64,000 nt of DNA, taken from NCBI RefSeq assembly GCF_900129845.1, contig NZ_FQXB01000006.1:1-64000 (forward strand). The letters are read 5' to 3'. Below the pieces are notes generated by a model. It searched no databases and had not been told where the DNA came from. It saw only the letters and a list, made by a program, of their open reading frames with translations. Source of the DNA: Cognatiyoonia sediminum (GTDB taxonomy: Bacteria; Pseudomonadota; Alphaproteobacteria; Rhodobacterales; Rhodobacteraceae). Position 1 is the stretch's first letter; each line of letters starts with the position of its first letter. Made by a program: the position numbers and the translations under genes. Positions 32,433 through 41,417 of this stretch are shown here, piece after piece.

Positions 32433-35221
32433 CCACGCGGCGTCTGAATAGCGGAGGCCTGATCGACCGCAGCAAACCCATTTCATTCTGGTTTGACGGC
32501 AAAACCTACGAAGGGTTCGAAGGCGATACGCTGGCCTCCGCATTGCTGGCCAATGGCGTCTCCATTGTCGGGCGCAGCTTCAAATACCACCGCCCGCGTG
32601 GGGTATGGAGCGCTTGGGTCGATGAACCCAACGCGATCATGAACATCCGACTGAACGGCAAGGAACAACCCAACTGCCTTGCCACGACGACCTATATCGA
32701 AGAGGGCATGGCCGCCCGCAGCGTCAACGCCTTCCCAACGGCGAAATATGACATCAAAGGTGGCCTCGATCTGTTCCACCGCTTCCTTGGCGCGGGCTTC
32801 TACTACAAAACCTTCATCTGGCCGGACTGGCACCTTTTCGAACCCGCGATCCGCAAAATGGCGGGACTGGGCGCTGTGGATCGAGAGGTCTTGGAAGATT
32901 TCCAATCTGCACAAAACCACGCGAAATGCGATGTTCTTGTTGTCGGCGGCGGCGCGGCCGGTCTGACCGCCGCACGTGCAGCGGCTGAGGCTGGCAAAGA
33001 CGTAGTGCTTGTCGATGATCAGCGCGTCTTGGGCGGCAGCCTCTACCGCTGCGGCGCGACTGCCGATATAGACCCAGATGAGTGGGTCGCTGCCCAAAAG
33101 ACCGCCATCGAAAACGCAGGCGGTCGCATCCTGACCCACACCACAGCCTACGGCGTTTACGATCACGGCCTCGTCGCATTGGTTCAGTCGCAAGGCTTCG
33201 GACGCGCGCCCGCACTTTGGCGAATGAGGGCAGGGCAGGTAATCATGGCGACCGGAGCCTTGGACCGCCCGATAACCTTCGCCAAAAATGACCTCCCCGG
33301 TACAATGTCCCTGAATGCTGCAGGTGAATATCTAGCCCGCTACGGCGTTATGGCTGCCAATAAACCGCTCGTGATGCGCAACAACAGCCACGCCAGCGCG
33401 ACCATCGAAAACCTTCGCGCGGCGGGTTCTAAGGTGGAAGAAATCGACCACGTCGACGGCATCACGAACCAAGGACGCAAACACACCACTGGCCTGCGCA
33501 TCGGCAAAGACCAGATCGACGCTGACGGCGTGCTTGTGTCAGGCGGTCTGACGCCCCTTGTCCACTTGTGGCGGCACGCGGGTGGCAAACTGGACTGGTG
33601 CGAAACGCGCCAAGCGTTCGTGCCGAAACCTGCAACCGACGCCATGATTGCCATCGGCGCCGCCAACGGCACCTATGACCTCGCCCAAGCCATCGAAGAG
33701 GCAGAGGCCGCAGGCAAAGGCACCCCCATCGACCGACCCTCGACCACTTACACGACCACCCTAATCGACACCAAACCCCATTCCAAAGGTCGCCAATGGA
33801 TCGATTTCCAACATGATGTGACCCTGAAAGACATCGAAGTCGCCGCGCGGGAAAACTACGTCTCCGTCGAACACCTTAAGCGCTACACAACGCTGGGCAT
33901 GGCCTTCGACCAAGGTAAGACGTCGAATATGGCGGGCCTCACCGCGATGGCTGCTCTTCGCGGCAAGCCCATACCACAAGTTGGCACCACAACCTTCCGT
34001 CCGCCGTTCGTGCCAGTGCCACTTGAGATTTACCACGGCGCCAAAACCAAACAGCTTTGGAGCCCGGTCAAACGTCTGCCTCTCGAAGACAAACACCGTG
34101 ACCTCGATGCCGCGTTCTGCGAATACGGTGGCTGGCTGCGCCCCGGATGGTATGGCAGTGGCGACCGCGACGCCACGATCCAGAAGGAAGCCAAAGCTGC
34201 TCGCGACACCGCCGGCATTTTTGACGGCTCCACCCTTGGCAAGATCGAAGTCATGGGCCCCGATGCCGAAGCTTTCCTAAATTTCGTTTACTACAACACG
34301 ATTAAATCGCTGAAACCCGGTGGCATCCGCTACGGTTTCATGCTGACCGAAGGCGGAATCGTCTACGACGACGGGGTCGTCACTCGCGTGGACCAAAACC
34401 GCTTTATCGTCTCCTGTTCCTCCAGCCATGTCGACGGAGTGCGCACGCATCTTGAGGCTTGGCGGCAGGACGGCAATGATCCCGACCGCATCTTCGTACA
34501 CGATCAAACCACCGCTTGGGCCACCGTCACGGTAACGGGTCCCAAAGCCCGCGATGTACTCAGCAGCCTCGATACCACAATCGACCTTGCGCCAGATGCT
34601 TTCCCTCATATGACCTTCCGTGAAGGCACAATGGGCGCAATCCCACTCCGCATCGCCCGCGTCAGCTTCTCCGGCGATCTCAGCTATGAAGTCTCCGTGC
34701 CCACTGGCCACGCCGAAACACTCTGGAACGCCATCACCGCCGCAGGGAAAGAGCAGGGCGTCAGCCCCATTGGCCTCGAAGCCATGTCGATCCTGAGGGC
34801 CGAAAAGGGCTTCATCATCATCGGCAAAGACACCGACGGCGAAACGATGCCGCACGATCTAGGCTTCACCATTCCGCGCGCCAAAAAGAAAGCGGCCTTC
34901 ATTGGTGACCGCAGCTTGCACACCGAAAAAGCCAACGCGGACGACCGCAAAGTGTTGGTTGGCCTTAGTGTCCCAGACGGCGAACCACCGCTCGCCACCG
35001 GCGCTCATGCCTTCACAGAAACTCCAACGCGCCGCTCGCTTGGCTATGTGACATCTAGCTACCAAAGCCCCAACGTCGGCCCCATTGCGCTTGCCATCAT
35101 CGAAGCGCCGCACGCCAAGGTCGGCGACACTATCAAGATTTGGCACAAAGAAGAGGTTCGGGAGGTAACGATCTGCGACCCTTGCCGGTTTGATTCAGAG
35201 GGGGGACGGCTCCATGCGTGA
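32429..35221 (+). CDS. soxA: Sarcosine oxidase alpha subunit
   Basis: 930-aa subunit. The N-terminal 2Fe-2S-ferredoxin-like fold (FWFDGKTYEGFEGDTLASALLANG), without cluster cysteines, is followed by a NAD-binding Rossmann domain (VLVVGGGAAGLTAARAAAEAGKDV) and a C-terminal GcvT-like aminomethyltransferase domain (GDLSYEVSVPTGHAETLW, EAMSILRAEKGF) that passes the C1 group to tetrahydrofolate. Its length is slightly below the ~960-1000 aa usual for SoxA. It overlaps soxD and soxG. Confidence 0.96.
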   Translation: MTTRRLNSGGLIDRSKPISFWFDGKTYEGFEGDTLASALLANGVSIVGRSFKYHRPRGVWSAWVDEPNAIMNIRLNGKEQPNCLATTTYIEEGMAARSVNAFPTAKYDIKGGLDLFHRFLGAGFYYKTFIWPDWHLFEPAIRKMAGLGAVDREVLEDFQSAQNHAKCDVLVVGGGAAGLTAARAAAEAGKDVVLVDDQRVLGGSLYRCGATADIDPDEWVAAQKTAIENAGGRILTHTTAYGVYDHGLVALVQSQGFGRAPALWRMRAGQVIMATGALDRPITFAKNDLPGTMSLNAAGEYLARYGVMAANKPLVMRNNSHASATIENLRAAGSKVEEIDHVDGITNQGRKHTTGLRIGKDQIDADGVLVSGGLTPLVHLWRHAGGKLDWCETRQAFVPKPATDAMIAIGAANGTYDLAQAIEEAEAAGKGTPIDRPSTTYTTTLIDTKPHSKGRQWIDFQHDVTLKDIEVAARENYVSVEHLKRYTTLGMAFDQGKTSNMAGLTAMAALRGKPIPQVGTTTFRPPFVPVPLEIYHGAKTKQLWSPVKRLPLEDKHRDLDAAFCEYGGWLRPGWYGSGDRDATIQKEAKAARDTAGIFDGSTLGKIEVMGPDAEAFLNFVYYNTIKSLKPGGIRYGFMLTEGGIVYDDGVVTRVDQNRFIVSCSSSHVDGVRTHLEAWRQDGNDPDRIFVHDQTTAWATVTVTGPKARDVLSSLDTTIDLAPDAFPHMTFREGTMGAIPLRIARVSFSGDLSYEVSVPTGHAETLWNAITAAGKEQGVSPIGLEAMSILRAEKGFIIIGKDTDGETMPHDLGFTIPRAKKKAAFIGDRSLHTEKANADDRKVLVGLSVPDGEPPLATGAHAFTETPTRRSLGYVTSSYQSPNVGPIALAIIEAPHAKVGDTIKIWHKEEVREVTICDPCRFDSEGGRLHA

Positions 35222-35726
35222 TGACAGCCATAAATGGGACCGTCTGACCAAAGACGACGTGATAGAACTGCCCAACGGCGCGCGCCTATCCCACGTCAAA
35301 AACCTGACACTGACGATGATTTCAGGCCCCAACGTCCTGAAACAAATCGATGCGCCGCAAGTCGGCTGGCCCGACGTGATCGATACAGATCGCTATGCGG
35401 TCGTCATGCGCCGCGACCGTGTTTTGCTCGTCGGTGACACCGACCTGACCGAAGGGTGGGACGACACCAAAAGCCTCGCCATTTCCGATATGACCCACGG
35501 CTACGACGTTTTCGACCTGAGCGGCCCACATGCCCTGTCGATGCTGCAACAAGGTACCGAAATCCACCTAGATGAGCCGTCGCGCAGCGCTGTGCGCCTC
35601 GCCTTCGGTTTGGGCCTTCACATTTATCGCTATGGAGCCGAAGATACCTTTCGAGTGCACGTGCTGACCCATCAGAGGGAAGCCTTGATTGGATACTTGA
35701 AAGCTGTGTTAAATTCTCAGCTTTAG
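35214..35726 (+). CDS. soxG: Sarcosine oxidase gamma subunit
   Basis: 170 aa from ATG 35214, overlapping the soxA stop by 8 bp; a start at 35190 would overlap soxA by 32 bp for no gain. The sequence is a GcvT-like fragment (SGPHALSMLQQGTEIHLDE; RYGAEDTFRVHVLTHQREALIGYL), the usual SoxG structural subunit. It completes soxBDAG. Confidence 0.92.
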   Translation: MRDDSHKWDRLTKDDVIELPNGARLSHVKNLTLTMISGPNVLKQIDAPQVGWPDVIDTDRYAVVMRRDRVLLVGDTDLTEGWDDTKSLAISDMTHGYDVFDLSGPHALSMLQQGTEIHLDEPSRSAVRLAFGLGLHIYRYGAEDTFRVHVLTHQREALIGYLKAVLNSQL

Positions 35727-35745
35727 CGAAAAGGACTGCCCTTAA

Positions 35746-37062
35746 ATGGTCGACTGGACCGGCGAAGCGGAGATTGGCCACCCTTATTGGTGGGACGCGG
35801 TCACACCCCGCGTAACCGAAGGTGAGTTGCCCGAAACATGCGACTTGCTTGTCATCGGGGCGGGCTACACCGGCCTCTCTGCTGCCATAGCAGGGCATGA
35901 CGCTGGCGCTAAGGTTTGCGTCATCGATGCAGACATCCCCGGCATCGGAGCCTCATCCCGCAACGGCGGCATGGTCGGCGCCCCGCCGCGGTTTTCGTGG
36001 GACATCCTCAAAACCCGATTTGGAGAAGACGTCGCTGAGCAGATCTTCGAAGAGGCCTCTAGCTCCTTCGAATGGTTGCAAGACCTGCTCACCCGCGAAA
36101 ACATCGAGTGCGATTTCCAGAAAACCGGTCGCATCCAAATGGCATGGACAAAAGCGCAGTTTGAGAACCAACGGCGGTTGTTCAACACGCTCAAAGCCAA
36201 ATCGAGGATCAAGGTCGACCTTGTCGAGCGCGAAAACCTCAAAACCGAAGTCGGCACCGACCGCTACTTCGGCGGCATGGTCTACACTGATCACGCGGGC
36301 CTGCACCCCGCAAAGTACCATGCCGGTCTGCTAGCTGCCGTCGAACGGCGCAACATTCCAGTGGTGTCCCATTGCCCCGCCCATAGCTGGGCGCGCGAAG
36401 GCAGCAGATTCACTGTCAGCACGCCTAAAGGCAACATCCAAGCCGACAAGGTCGTCCTGGCCACCAACGGCTACACCCCCGAGACGTTCAAATGGCACAA
36501 ACGCCGAGTCTTCCCTCTGCCGAGCTACATCATCGCAACAGAGGAACTGTCGCCTAACCTGATCGGCGAACTGGCCCCAGGGCGGCGGATGATGGTCGAG
36601 ACCCGCGCGCGCCATTCCTACTACCGCATCTCACCGGACGGCAAACGTCTGCTCTGGGGCGGGCGGGCCGCGATGGTGCCTTATCGCCTCGACAATGCAG
36701 CCGCACGTCTCAAGTCCACGATGGTGGAGATTTGGCCGCAACTCGCAAATGCGCGCCTTAGCCATGTTTGGACCGGCAACACCGGCTACAGCTTCAACCA
36801 CATGCCCCATGTCGGCGAGCGAGATGGTATCCACTATGCGATGGGCTACTCTGGTTCCGGTACGGTTATGGCCCCTTATCTTGGCGCAAAAGCAGCCTAT
36901 CAAACATTAGGGGACGCACGCGGTGAAACGGCCTATTCCTCCACCACGCTGAAAACAAACCCGATCCACCCCTTTGCCAAACCGCATTTCCTGCACGCCG
37001 CCGATTTTTGGTATCACAACTGGGTCGATAGATGGGAAACCCGCAAGGGACGTTGGCCGTAG
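35746..37062 (+). CDS. FAD-dependent amine/amino-acid oxidase (DAO/PuuB-like)
   Basis: 438-aa flavoprotein. LLVIGAGYTGLSAAIAGHDAGAKV binds FAD, GIGASSRNGGMVG follows as in PuuB/OrdL oxidases, and NTGYSFNHMPHVG and GYSGSGTVMAPYLG are the conserved C-terminal blocks. Relatives oxidise gamma-glutamylputrescine or N-alkyl amino acids. It begins 19 bp after soxG with AAAGGAC upstream and is probably the last gene of the sarcosine operon, so an N-methyl amino acid is a likely substrate. Confidence 0.85.
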   Translation: MVDWTGEAEIGHPYWWDAVTPRVTEGELPETCDLLVIGAGYTGLSAAIAGHDAGAKVCVIDADIPGIGASSRNGGMVGAPPRFSWDILKTRFGEDVAEQIFEEASSSFEWLQDLLTRENIECDFQKTGRIQMAWTKAQFENQRRLFNTLKAKSRIKVDLVERENLKTEVGTDRYFGGMVYTDHAGLHPAKYHAGLLAAVERRNIPVVSHCPAHSWAREGSRFTVSTPKGNIQADKVVLATNGYTPETFKWHKRRVFPLPSYIIATEELSPNLIGELAPGRRMMVETRARHSYYRISPDGKRLLWGGRAAMVPYRLDNAAARLKSTMVEIWPQLANARLSHVWTGNTGYSFNHMPHVGERDGIHYAMGYSGSGTVMAPYLGAKAAYQTLGDARGETAYSSTTLKTNPIHPFAKPHFLHAADFWYHNWVDRWETRKGRWP

Positions 37063-37083
37063 CCTCCATTCCCGCTAGGATGG

Positions 37084-38889
37084 ATGCCACTTCGCCAAGG
37101 GCTTGCACGAATCATGGAACTCAGTCGCAACAGACCAGCGCTTTGGATCGCAGGCTTTCTGATCTTTGTGATCGGCTTCTCTGCCGGCGTTTGGAGATTT
37201 GCCTATGGAGCCGCCCTAGATCAGCTGGCCCGAAGGGGGCAAGCCGACGTGGCTTTGGCCGCAGATGGCCTCGTTGGTCACTTAGAAAGGTACCGCGAAC
37301 TTGCCGTACTTCTGGCCGATCATCCAACACTGCGCCCCGTCGTAGAACGAGCTGAGCCATCAGAAGACGCTGCAAGCCTATTACTGGACGTCGCGGATAA
37401 AACCGGTTCCCTCGACATCATGGTCATCGACCAAACGGGGGCCGAGGTCGTCAACGCACGCGATACCGACCCACAAGTTCACGCAAGCCGCCCCTATTTT
37501 GAACGGGCCATGGACGGCGCGTTGGGAACCTATCACCTCTTTTCTGACCGCTATGGAAAACGCGCCTTCTACTTCGCAGCTCCTGTCTTTTCCGACGAAG
37601 GCCCACCCATCGGCTCCATCCTCGTCGCTGCAAATGTCGAAGCGGTCGAAGCCGCATGGCGCGGCGACCGGCCGTCGCTGTTCTTTGGCGATGACCTTGG
37701 CGTGATCTTCCTCTCCAACCGCTCCGAACTCATCTTCAGCAGCCGCGGCGCGGGCGAAACCTTCCAAAGCCGAGAGGCGGAGTATCCCCCCACTTTGGTC
37801 AGTTCCTTCATCGACGTACAATCGGCAGAGGTCGCAGGCCACGAAATTTGGCGTGTCGATGGCGGGCCATACCTGCCGGAACGCGCCTTACATATCGAAC
37901 TTCCTGTGCCCGTGATCGGGATGCGCGGCGAGGTCTTGATCGATGTCGCGCCAGCGAACCAACTGGCTTTGCTACAGGCCTCCGTCGCCGCGGCACTCTG
38001 CCTTGCCTTTGGCGCGTTACTTTATCTTGCCACAGAACGCCGCCGCACGCTCGCCATTGCGAATGCCAAGCTCGAAACACGCGTGGCCAACAGAACCGCC
38101 GATCTGGAACGCGTGAACAACGACCTTCGCGCAGAAATCACCACCCGTCGCGAGGCCGAGGCTCAGCTGAAACAAGCGCAAGCCGATTTGGTGCAGGCCG
38201 GAAAACTGAGCGCTTTGGGTCAAATGTCCGCCGGCATCAGCCACGAGTTGAACCAACCGCTTATGGCGATCCGATCTTTTGCCGACAATGCTCAGGTCTT
38301 TTTGCACAAAGACAAACCAGACATTGCCGAGGAAAACCTAGGCCGGATTTCCGATCTCGCCCGCCGTATGGGGCGCATCATCAAAAACCTGCGCGCATTC
38401 GCGAAACAGGAAAGCGCGCCGCTGGTGGACGTCGATATTGTCGCAGTGATCGACGCGGTGACAGAGATTTCGGCGACCAAGGCCCGCGATGCCGAAACCC
38501 AGATAAAATGGGATCGCCCGGAAGAACCGATTTGGGTCCGCGGCGGCGATGTGCGCTTACAGCAGGTGCTTTTGAACCTGGTCTCAAACGCGATTGACGC
38601 CATGGAAGGGCACGATGAACGCACCGTCGAGATTTCGGTCGACGTGGCTAATCGCGTGACGGTCTCCGTCCGCGACACCGGCCCCGGCATTGAACAACCA
38701 GAGAAAATCTTCGATCCCTTCTATTCGACGAAATCCGTCGGCGCGGCCGAAGGGATGGGCCTTGGGCTTTCGATCTCATACGGTCTTGTTCAGAGCTTCG
38801 GAGGTGATATCCGAGGCCGCAACCATGAAGAGGGAGGGGCCGTGTTCACCGTGGAACTCGACGCTGCAAGACAGGCAGACGCCGCATGA
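37084..38889 (+). CDS. dctB: DctB-type sensor histidine kinase
   Basis: 601-aa membrane sensor for C4-dicarboxylates. Helices lie at about 18-40 and 290-316 and flank a periplasmic double-Cache/PDC domain. A coiled coil at about 325-375 follows, then the HisKA phosphosite H387 in GISHELNQPLMAI, and HATPase motifs NLVSNAIDAME, DTGPGI and GMGLGLSI. Start is uncertain: ATG 37084 or 37114. It overlaps dctD by 4 bp. Partner: the response regulator downstream. Confidence 0.9.
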   Translation: MPLRQGLARIMELSRNRPALWIAGFLIFVIGFSAGVWRFAYGAALDQLARRGQADVALAADGLVGHLERYRELAVLLADHPTLRPVVERAEPSEDAASLLLDVADKTGSLDIMVIDQTGAEVVNARDTDPQVHASRPYFERAMDGALGTYHLFSDRYGKRAFYFAAPVFSDEGPPIGSILVAANVEAVEAAWRGDRPSLFFGDDLGVIFLSNRSELIFSSRGAGETFQSREAEYPPTLVSSFIDVQSAEVAGHEIWRVDGGPYLPERALHIELPVPVIGMRGEVLIDVAPANQLALLQASVAAALCLAFGALLYLATERRRTLAIANAKLETRVANRTADLERVNNDLRAEITTRREAEAQLKQAQADLVQAGKLSALGQMSAGISHELNQPLMAIRSFADNAQVFLHKDKPDIAEENLGRISDLARRMGRIIKNLRAFAKQESAPLVDVDIVAVIDAVTEISATKARDAETQIKWDRPEEPIWVRGGDVRLQQVLLNLVSNAIDAMEGHDERTVEISVDVANRVTVSVRDTGPGIEQPEKIFDPFYSTKSVGAAEGMGLGLSISYGLVQSFGGDIRGRNHEEGGAVFTVELDAARQADAA

Positions 38890-40112
38890 TCAACCGTGTC
38901 CTTTTGATCGATGACGACAAGGAAGTGCGCGATGCGCTCAGCCAATCCATGTCACTTGCCGACTTGGAGCCACAGGTCTGCGGCTCGTTTATCGAGGCCA
39001 AAGATCACCTAACAGCCGACTTTCAGGGTGTCGTCGTCTCCGACATCCGCATGCCGGGCCGCGATGGGTTTCACCTACTGAACTACGCGAAATCGGTCGA
39101 CGCCGATCTGCCTGTGATCCTTCTGACAGGGGAAGCCGACATCCCCATGGCGGTGCAGGGGATGAGCGAAGGGGCGTTTGCGTTCTTGGAAAAACCCTGT
39201 GCGCCCGCTGACCTCATCCAAAAGGTTGAAACAGCGCTCACCCAACGTCGCATCGCTCTTGATGCTCGACAACAGCGGCATATCCTCGACAGTGGCGATG
39301 CTGCGGCGCGTATGTTGATCGGTACGTCGGTCCAATCTGAATCTCTCAGGGAGCGCGTCCGCGCCGTCGCCAAAACATCGGCGGAGGTTCTCGTAAATGG
39401 CGCACCCGGTAGTGGCACACCGAAGGTGGCAGAGGTCATACATCTCTTATCACCCGTCGCACGCCACCCGTTTGTCAAACGCACCGGCGGGGCTCTTGAT
39501 CTGGAGGGGCTGCGCGATGCCGTTGACCAAGCCGGAAAAGGATCGCTTTTCATTGACGAAGTTGGCGCGCTGCCCATGCCAGTGCAATTCGCGCTGCTCG
39601 ACGCTTTAGAAAGCGGTTTGGACATTCGCCTGATCGCAGGCACGACGAAGAACCTCAAAAGCCACATTGAGGATGGGTCTTTCTCAGCGGAGCTTTTCTA
39701 CCGCCTCGATCTGATGAACGTCTATATCCCGTCGCTCAAGGAACGCCCCGAAGACATTCCCGTCATGTTCCACCACTACGTGGCACAGGCCTGCGAACAA
39801 GCCGCGTTGCCCCAGCCAGAGATAAAACCCGAAACCTTGGCGAACATCATGGCGCAAGACTGGCCCGGAAATGCACGATCTTTGATGTCGGCAGCCATGC
39901 GATTCTCGCTCGGTATCGAAGACACGGTCGCGACCGAAGAATTGGGGTTGGCAGAGCAGATGTCAGCCGTTGAAAGGTCTCTTCTGATCGCCGCTCTGCG
40001 GAAACATGATGGTCATGCGACGGCGACGGCGACGGCTCTCAAGCTCCCCCGAAAGACGTTCTATGACAAACTGGCGCGGCACGGGCTCAGAGCGGAAGAC
40101 TACCGGCCATAG
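38886..40112 (+). CDS. dctD: DctD-like response regulator with defective sigma54-activator AAA+ domain
   Basis: 408 aa. The receiver domain (1-120) has phosphosite D53 in VVSDIRMPGRDG and K103 in EKP. The central AAA+ domain is recognisable but altered: Walker A reads GAPGSGTP (172-179) with Thr178 where the essential Lys should be, and about 18 residues containing the sigma54-contacting GAFTGA loop are missing before Walker B (SLFIDEVG, 220-227). A Fis-type helix-turn-helix (GHATATATALKLPRKTFYDKL) ends the protein. It should still bind DNA under DctB control, but can hardly drive sigma54 in the classical way. Rhodobacter NtrC, which lacks GAFTGA and works with sigma70, is a precedent. Confidence 0.87.
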   Translation: MINRVLLIDDDKEVRDALSQSMSLADLEPQVCGSFIEAKDHLTADFQGVVVSDIRMPGRDGFHLLNYAKSVDADLPVILLTGEADIPMAVQGMSEGAFAFLEKPCAPADLIQKVETALTQRRIALDARQQRHILDSGDAAARMLIGTSVQSESLRERVRAVAKTSAEVLVNGAPGSGTPKVAEVIHLLSPVARHPFVKRTGGALDLEGLRDAVDQAGKGSLFIDEVGALPMPVQFALLDALESGLDIRLIAGTTKNLKSHIEDGSFSAELFYRLDLMNVYIPSLKERPEDIPVMFHHYVAQACEQAALPQPEIKPETLANIMAQDWPGNARSLMSAAMRFSLGIEDTVATEELGLAEQMSAVERSLLIAALRKHDGHATATATALKLPRKTFYDKLARHGLRAEDYRP

Positions 40113-40115
40113 ATT

Positions 40116-40131
40116 GTGCGGATTTCCGCAC
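40116..40131. promoter_or_regulatory. DctD-type upstream activator site 1
   Basis: GTGCGGATTTCCGCAC: perfect 7-bp arms around TT, 3 bp after the dctD stop and 192 bp before the dctP ATG. It resembles rhizobial DctD upstream sites. The binder is assumed to be the adjacent regulator. Confidence 0.75.
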
Positions 40132-40148
40132 GGTTTGCGCTAACACTT

Positions 40149-40164
40149 GTGTAGAAACCCACAC
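40149..40164. promoter_or_regulatory. DctD-type upstream activator site 2 (degenerate)
   Basis: GTGTAGAAACCCACAC has the same 16-bp layout as site 1, with 5 of 7 arm positions paired. It starts exactly 33 bp downstream of site 1, three helical turns, which favours cooperative binding. Confidence 0.55.
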
Positions 40165-40286
40165 ACTCCTGTTTGGTGTGGTGATTGATTCATCCTAACT
40201 TGCTGAAATCAAGCAATAAAAATCTTACCAAGCTAATTCGCAAATTGTCCTTGCCGCACTCAATCATTGCGCCAGTATTCTCTAGC

Positions 40287-40303
40287 GGAGGCAAAACGCC
40301 TCC
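40287..40303 (+). promoter_or_regulatory. Stem-loop in the dctP leader
   Basis: GGAGGC (40287-40292) pairs with GCCTCC (40298-40303) around AAAAC, ending 8 bp before the GGGAGGA ribosome site of dctP. It may protect the mRNA 5' end or sequester an alternative GGAGG. Confidence 0.45.
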
Positions 40304-40322
40304 AAAGATTTGGGAGGATACC

Positions 40323-41339
40323 ATGAAATTCTTTAAACTGACCGCATCCGCTGCGGTCTTGGCAATGGCTGCACCTATGGCAATGGCAGACGGCCACGGG
40401 GCTGGCTGCGACGACGGCGAGATCGTTGTAAAGTTTAGCCACGTAACCAACACAGACCGCCACCCAAAGGGGATTGCGGCGTCTTTGCTTGCTGAGCGTG
40501 TGAACACTGAGATGGACGGCACCATGTGTATGGAAGTCTTCCCATCCAGCCAGCTTTACAATGACGACCAAGTTCTCGAAGCGATGCTCCAAGGCGACGT
40601 TCAGCTTGCGGCACCGTCCCTGTCCAAATTCGAAGCCTTCACCAAGCAATTCCGCATATTTGACTTGCCATTCATGTTCGCAAACATCGATGCTGTGGAC
40701 GCATTCCAAGCATCCGAAACTGGTCAGGCGATGAAAGACTCCATGCAGCGCCGCGGCCTGCAAGGTTTGGCTTTCTGGCACAACGGTATGAAGCAGTTCT
40801 CTGCAAACGTACCACTTGTTGACCCATCCGACGCCGACGGCCTGAAATTCCGCGTTCAGAACTCTGACGTTCTTGTGGCACAGATGTCCGCGCTTGGTGC
40901 GTCCCCACAGCCAATGGCCTTTTCTGAGGTTTACGGCGCGCTGCAAACTGGCGTTGTAGACGGACAAGAGAACACGTGGTCCAACATCTTCGGTCAGAAG
41001 TTCTTTGAAGTTCAGGACGGTGTCACCGAAACCAACCACGGTATCATCGACTACCTCGTTGTGACCTCAACCGACTTCCTTGACGGTCTTGACCCAGAGG
41101 TGCGTGAGCAGTTCCTCACGATCCTTGATGAAGTGACCGCAACGCGGAACGGCGAAGCCTTCGCAGTGAACGAAGAAGCCAAACAAGCCATCATCGACGC
41201 CGGTGGCGAAGTGCGCCAGCTGACCGCTGAACAGCGTGCGGCATGGGTCGACGCGATGAAACCAGTTTGGGATCAGTTCGTCGGCGACGTTGGTCAAGAG
41301 AACATTGATGCTGCACAGGCCATCAACGCTTCAATGTAA
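40323..41339 (+). CDS. dctP: TRAP transporter solute-binding protein DctP
   Basis: 338 aa from ATG 40323, 5 nt after GGGAGGA; the open frame to 40185 has no ribosome site. Signal peptide 1-22 (ending APMAMA, then DGHGAG). The mature protein is a DctP-type extracytoplasmic binding protein (VKFSHVTNTDRHPKG, then KFRVQNSDVLVAQMSALGASPQPMAFSEVYGALQTGVVDGQENTW broken across the ligand pocket; the Arg that salt-bridges the carboxylate is expected at KFRVQ). Probable ligand: succinate, malate or fumarate. Confidence 0.95.
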   Translation: MKFFKLTASAAVLAMAAPMAMADGHGAGCDDGEIVVKFSHVTNTDRHPKGIAASLLAERVNTEMDGTMCMEVFPSSQLYNDDQVLEAMLQGDVQLAAPSLSKFEAFTKQFRIFDLPFMFANIDAVDAFQASETGQAMKDSMQRRGLQGLAFWHNGMKQFSANVPLVDPSDADGLKFRVQNSDVLVAQMSALGASPQPMAFSEVYGALQTGVVDGQENTWSNIFGQKFFEVQDGVTETNHGIIDYLVVTSTDFLDGLDPEVREQFLTILDEVTATRNGEAFAVNEEAKQAIIDAGGEVRQLTAEQRAAWVDAMKPVWDQFVGDVGQENIDAAQAINASM

Positions 41340-41366
41340 GGCCACAGCCTAAGTCATCACTTAAGA

Positions 41367-41391
41367 AAAGGGCCGCTTCGCGCGGCCCTTT
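41367..41391 (+). terminator. Attenuator-type hairpin between dctP and dctQ
   Basis: AAAGGGCCGC (41367-41376) pairs perfectly with GCGGCCCTTT (41382-41391) around TTCGC. It lies 27 bp after the dctP stop and 26 bp before dctQ. The short T-run suggests partial termination or 3'-end stabilisation, which would give more binding protein than membrane subunits. Confidence 0.75.
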
Positions 41392-41417
41392 CATCAAAGC
41401 AGCGGAGGGGTCCTGCG

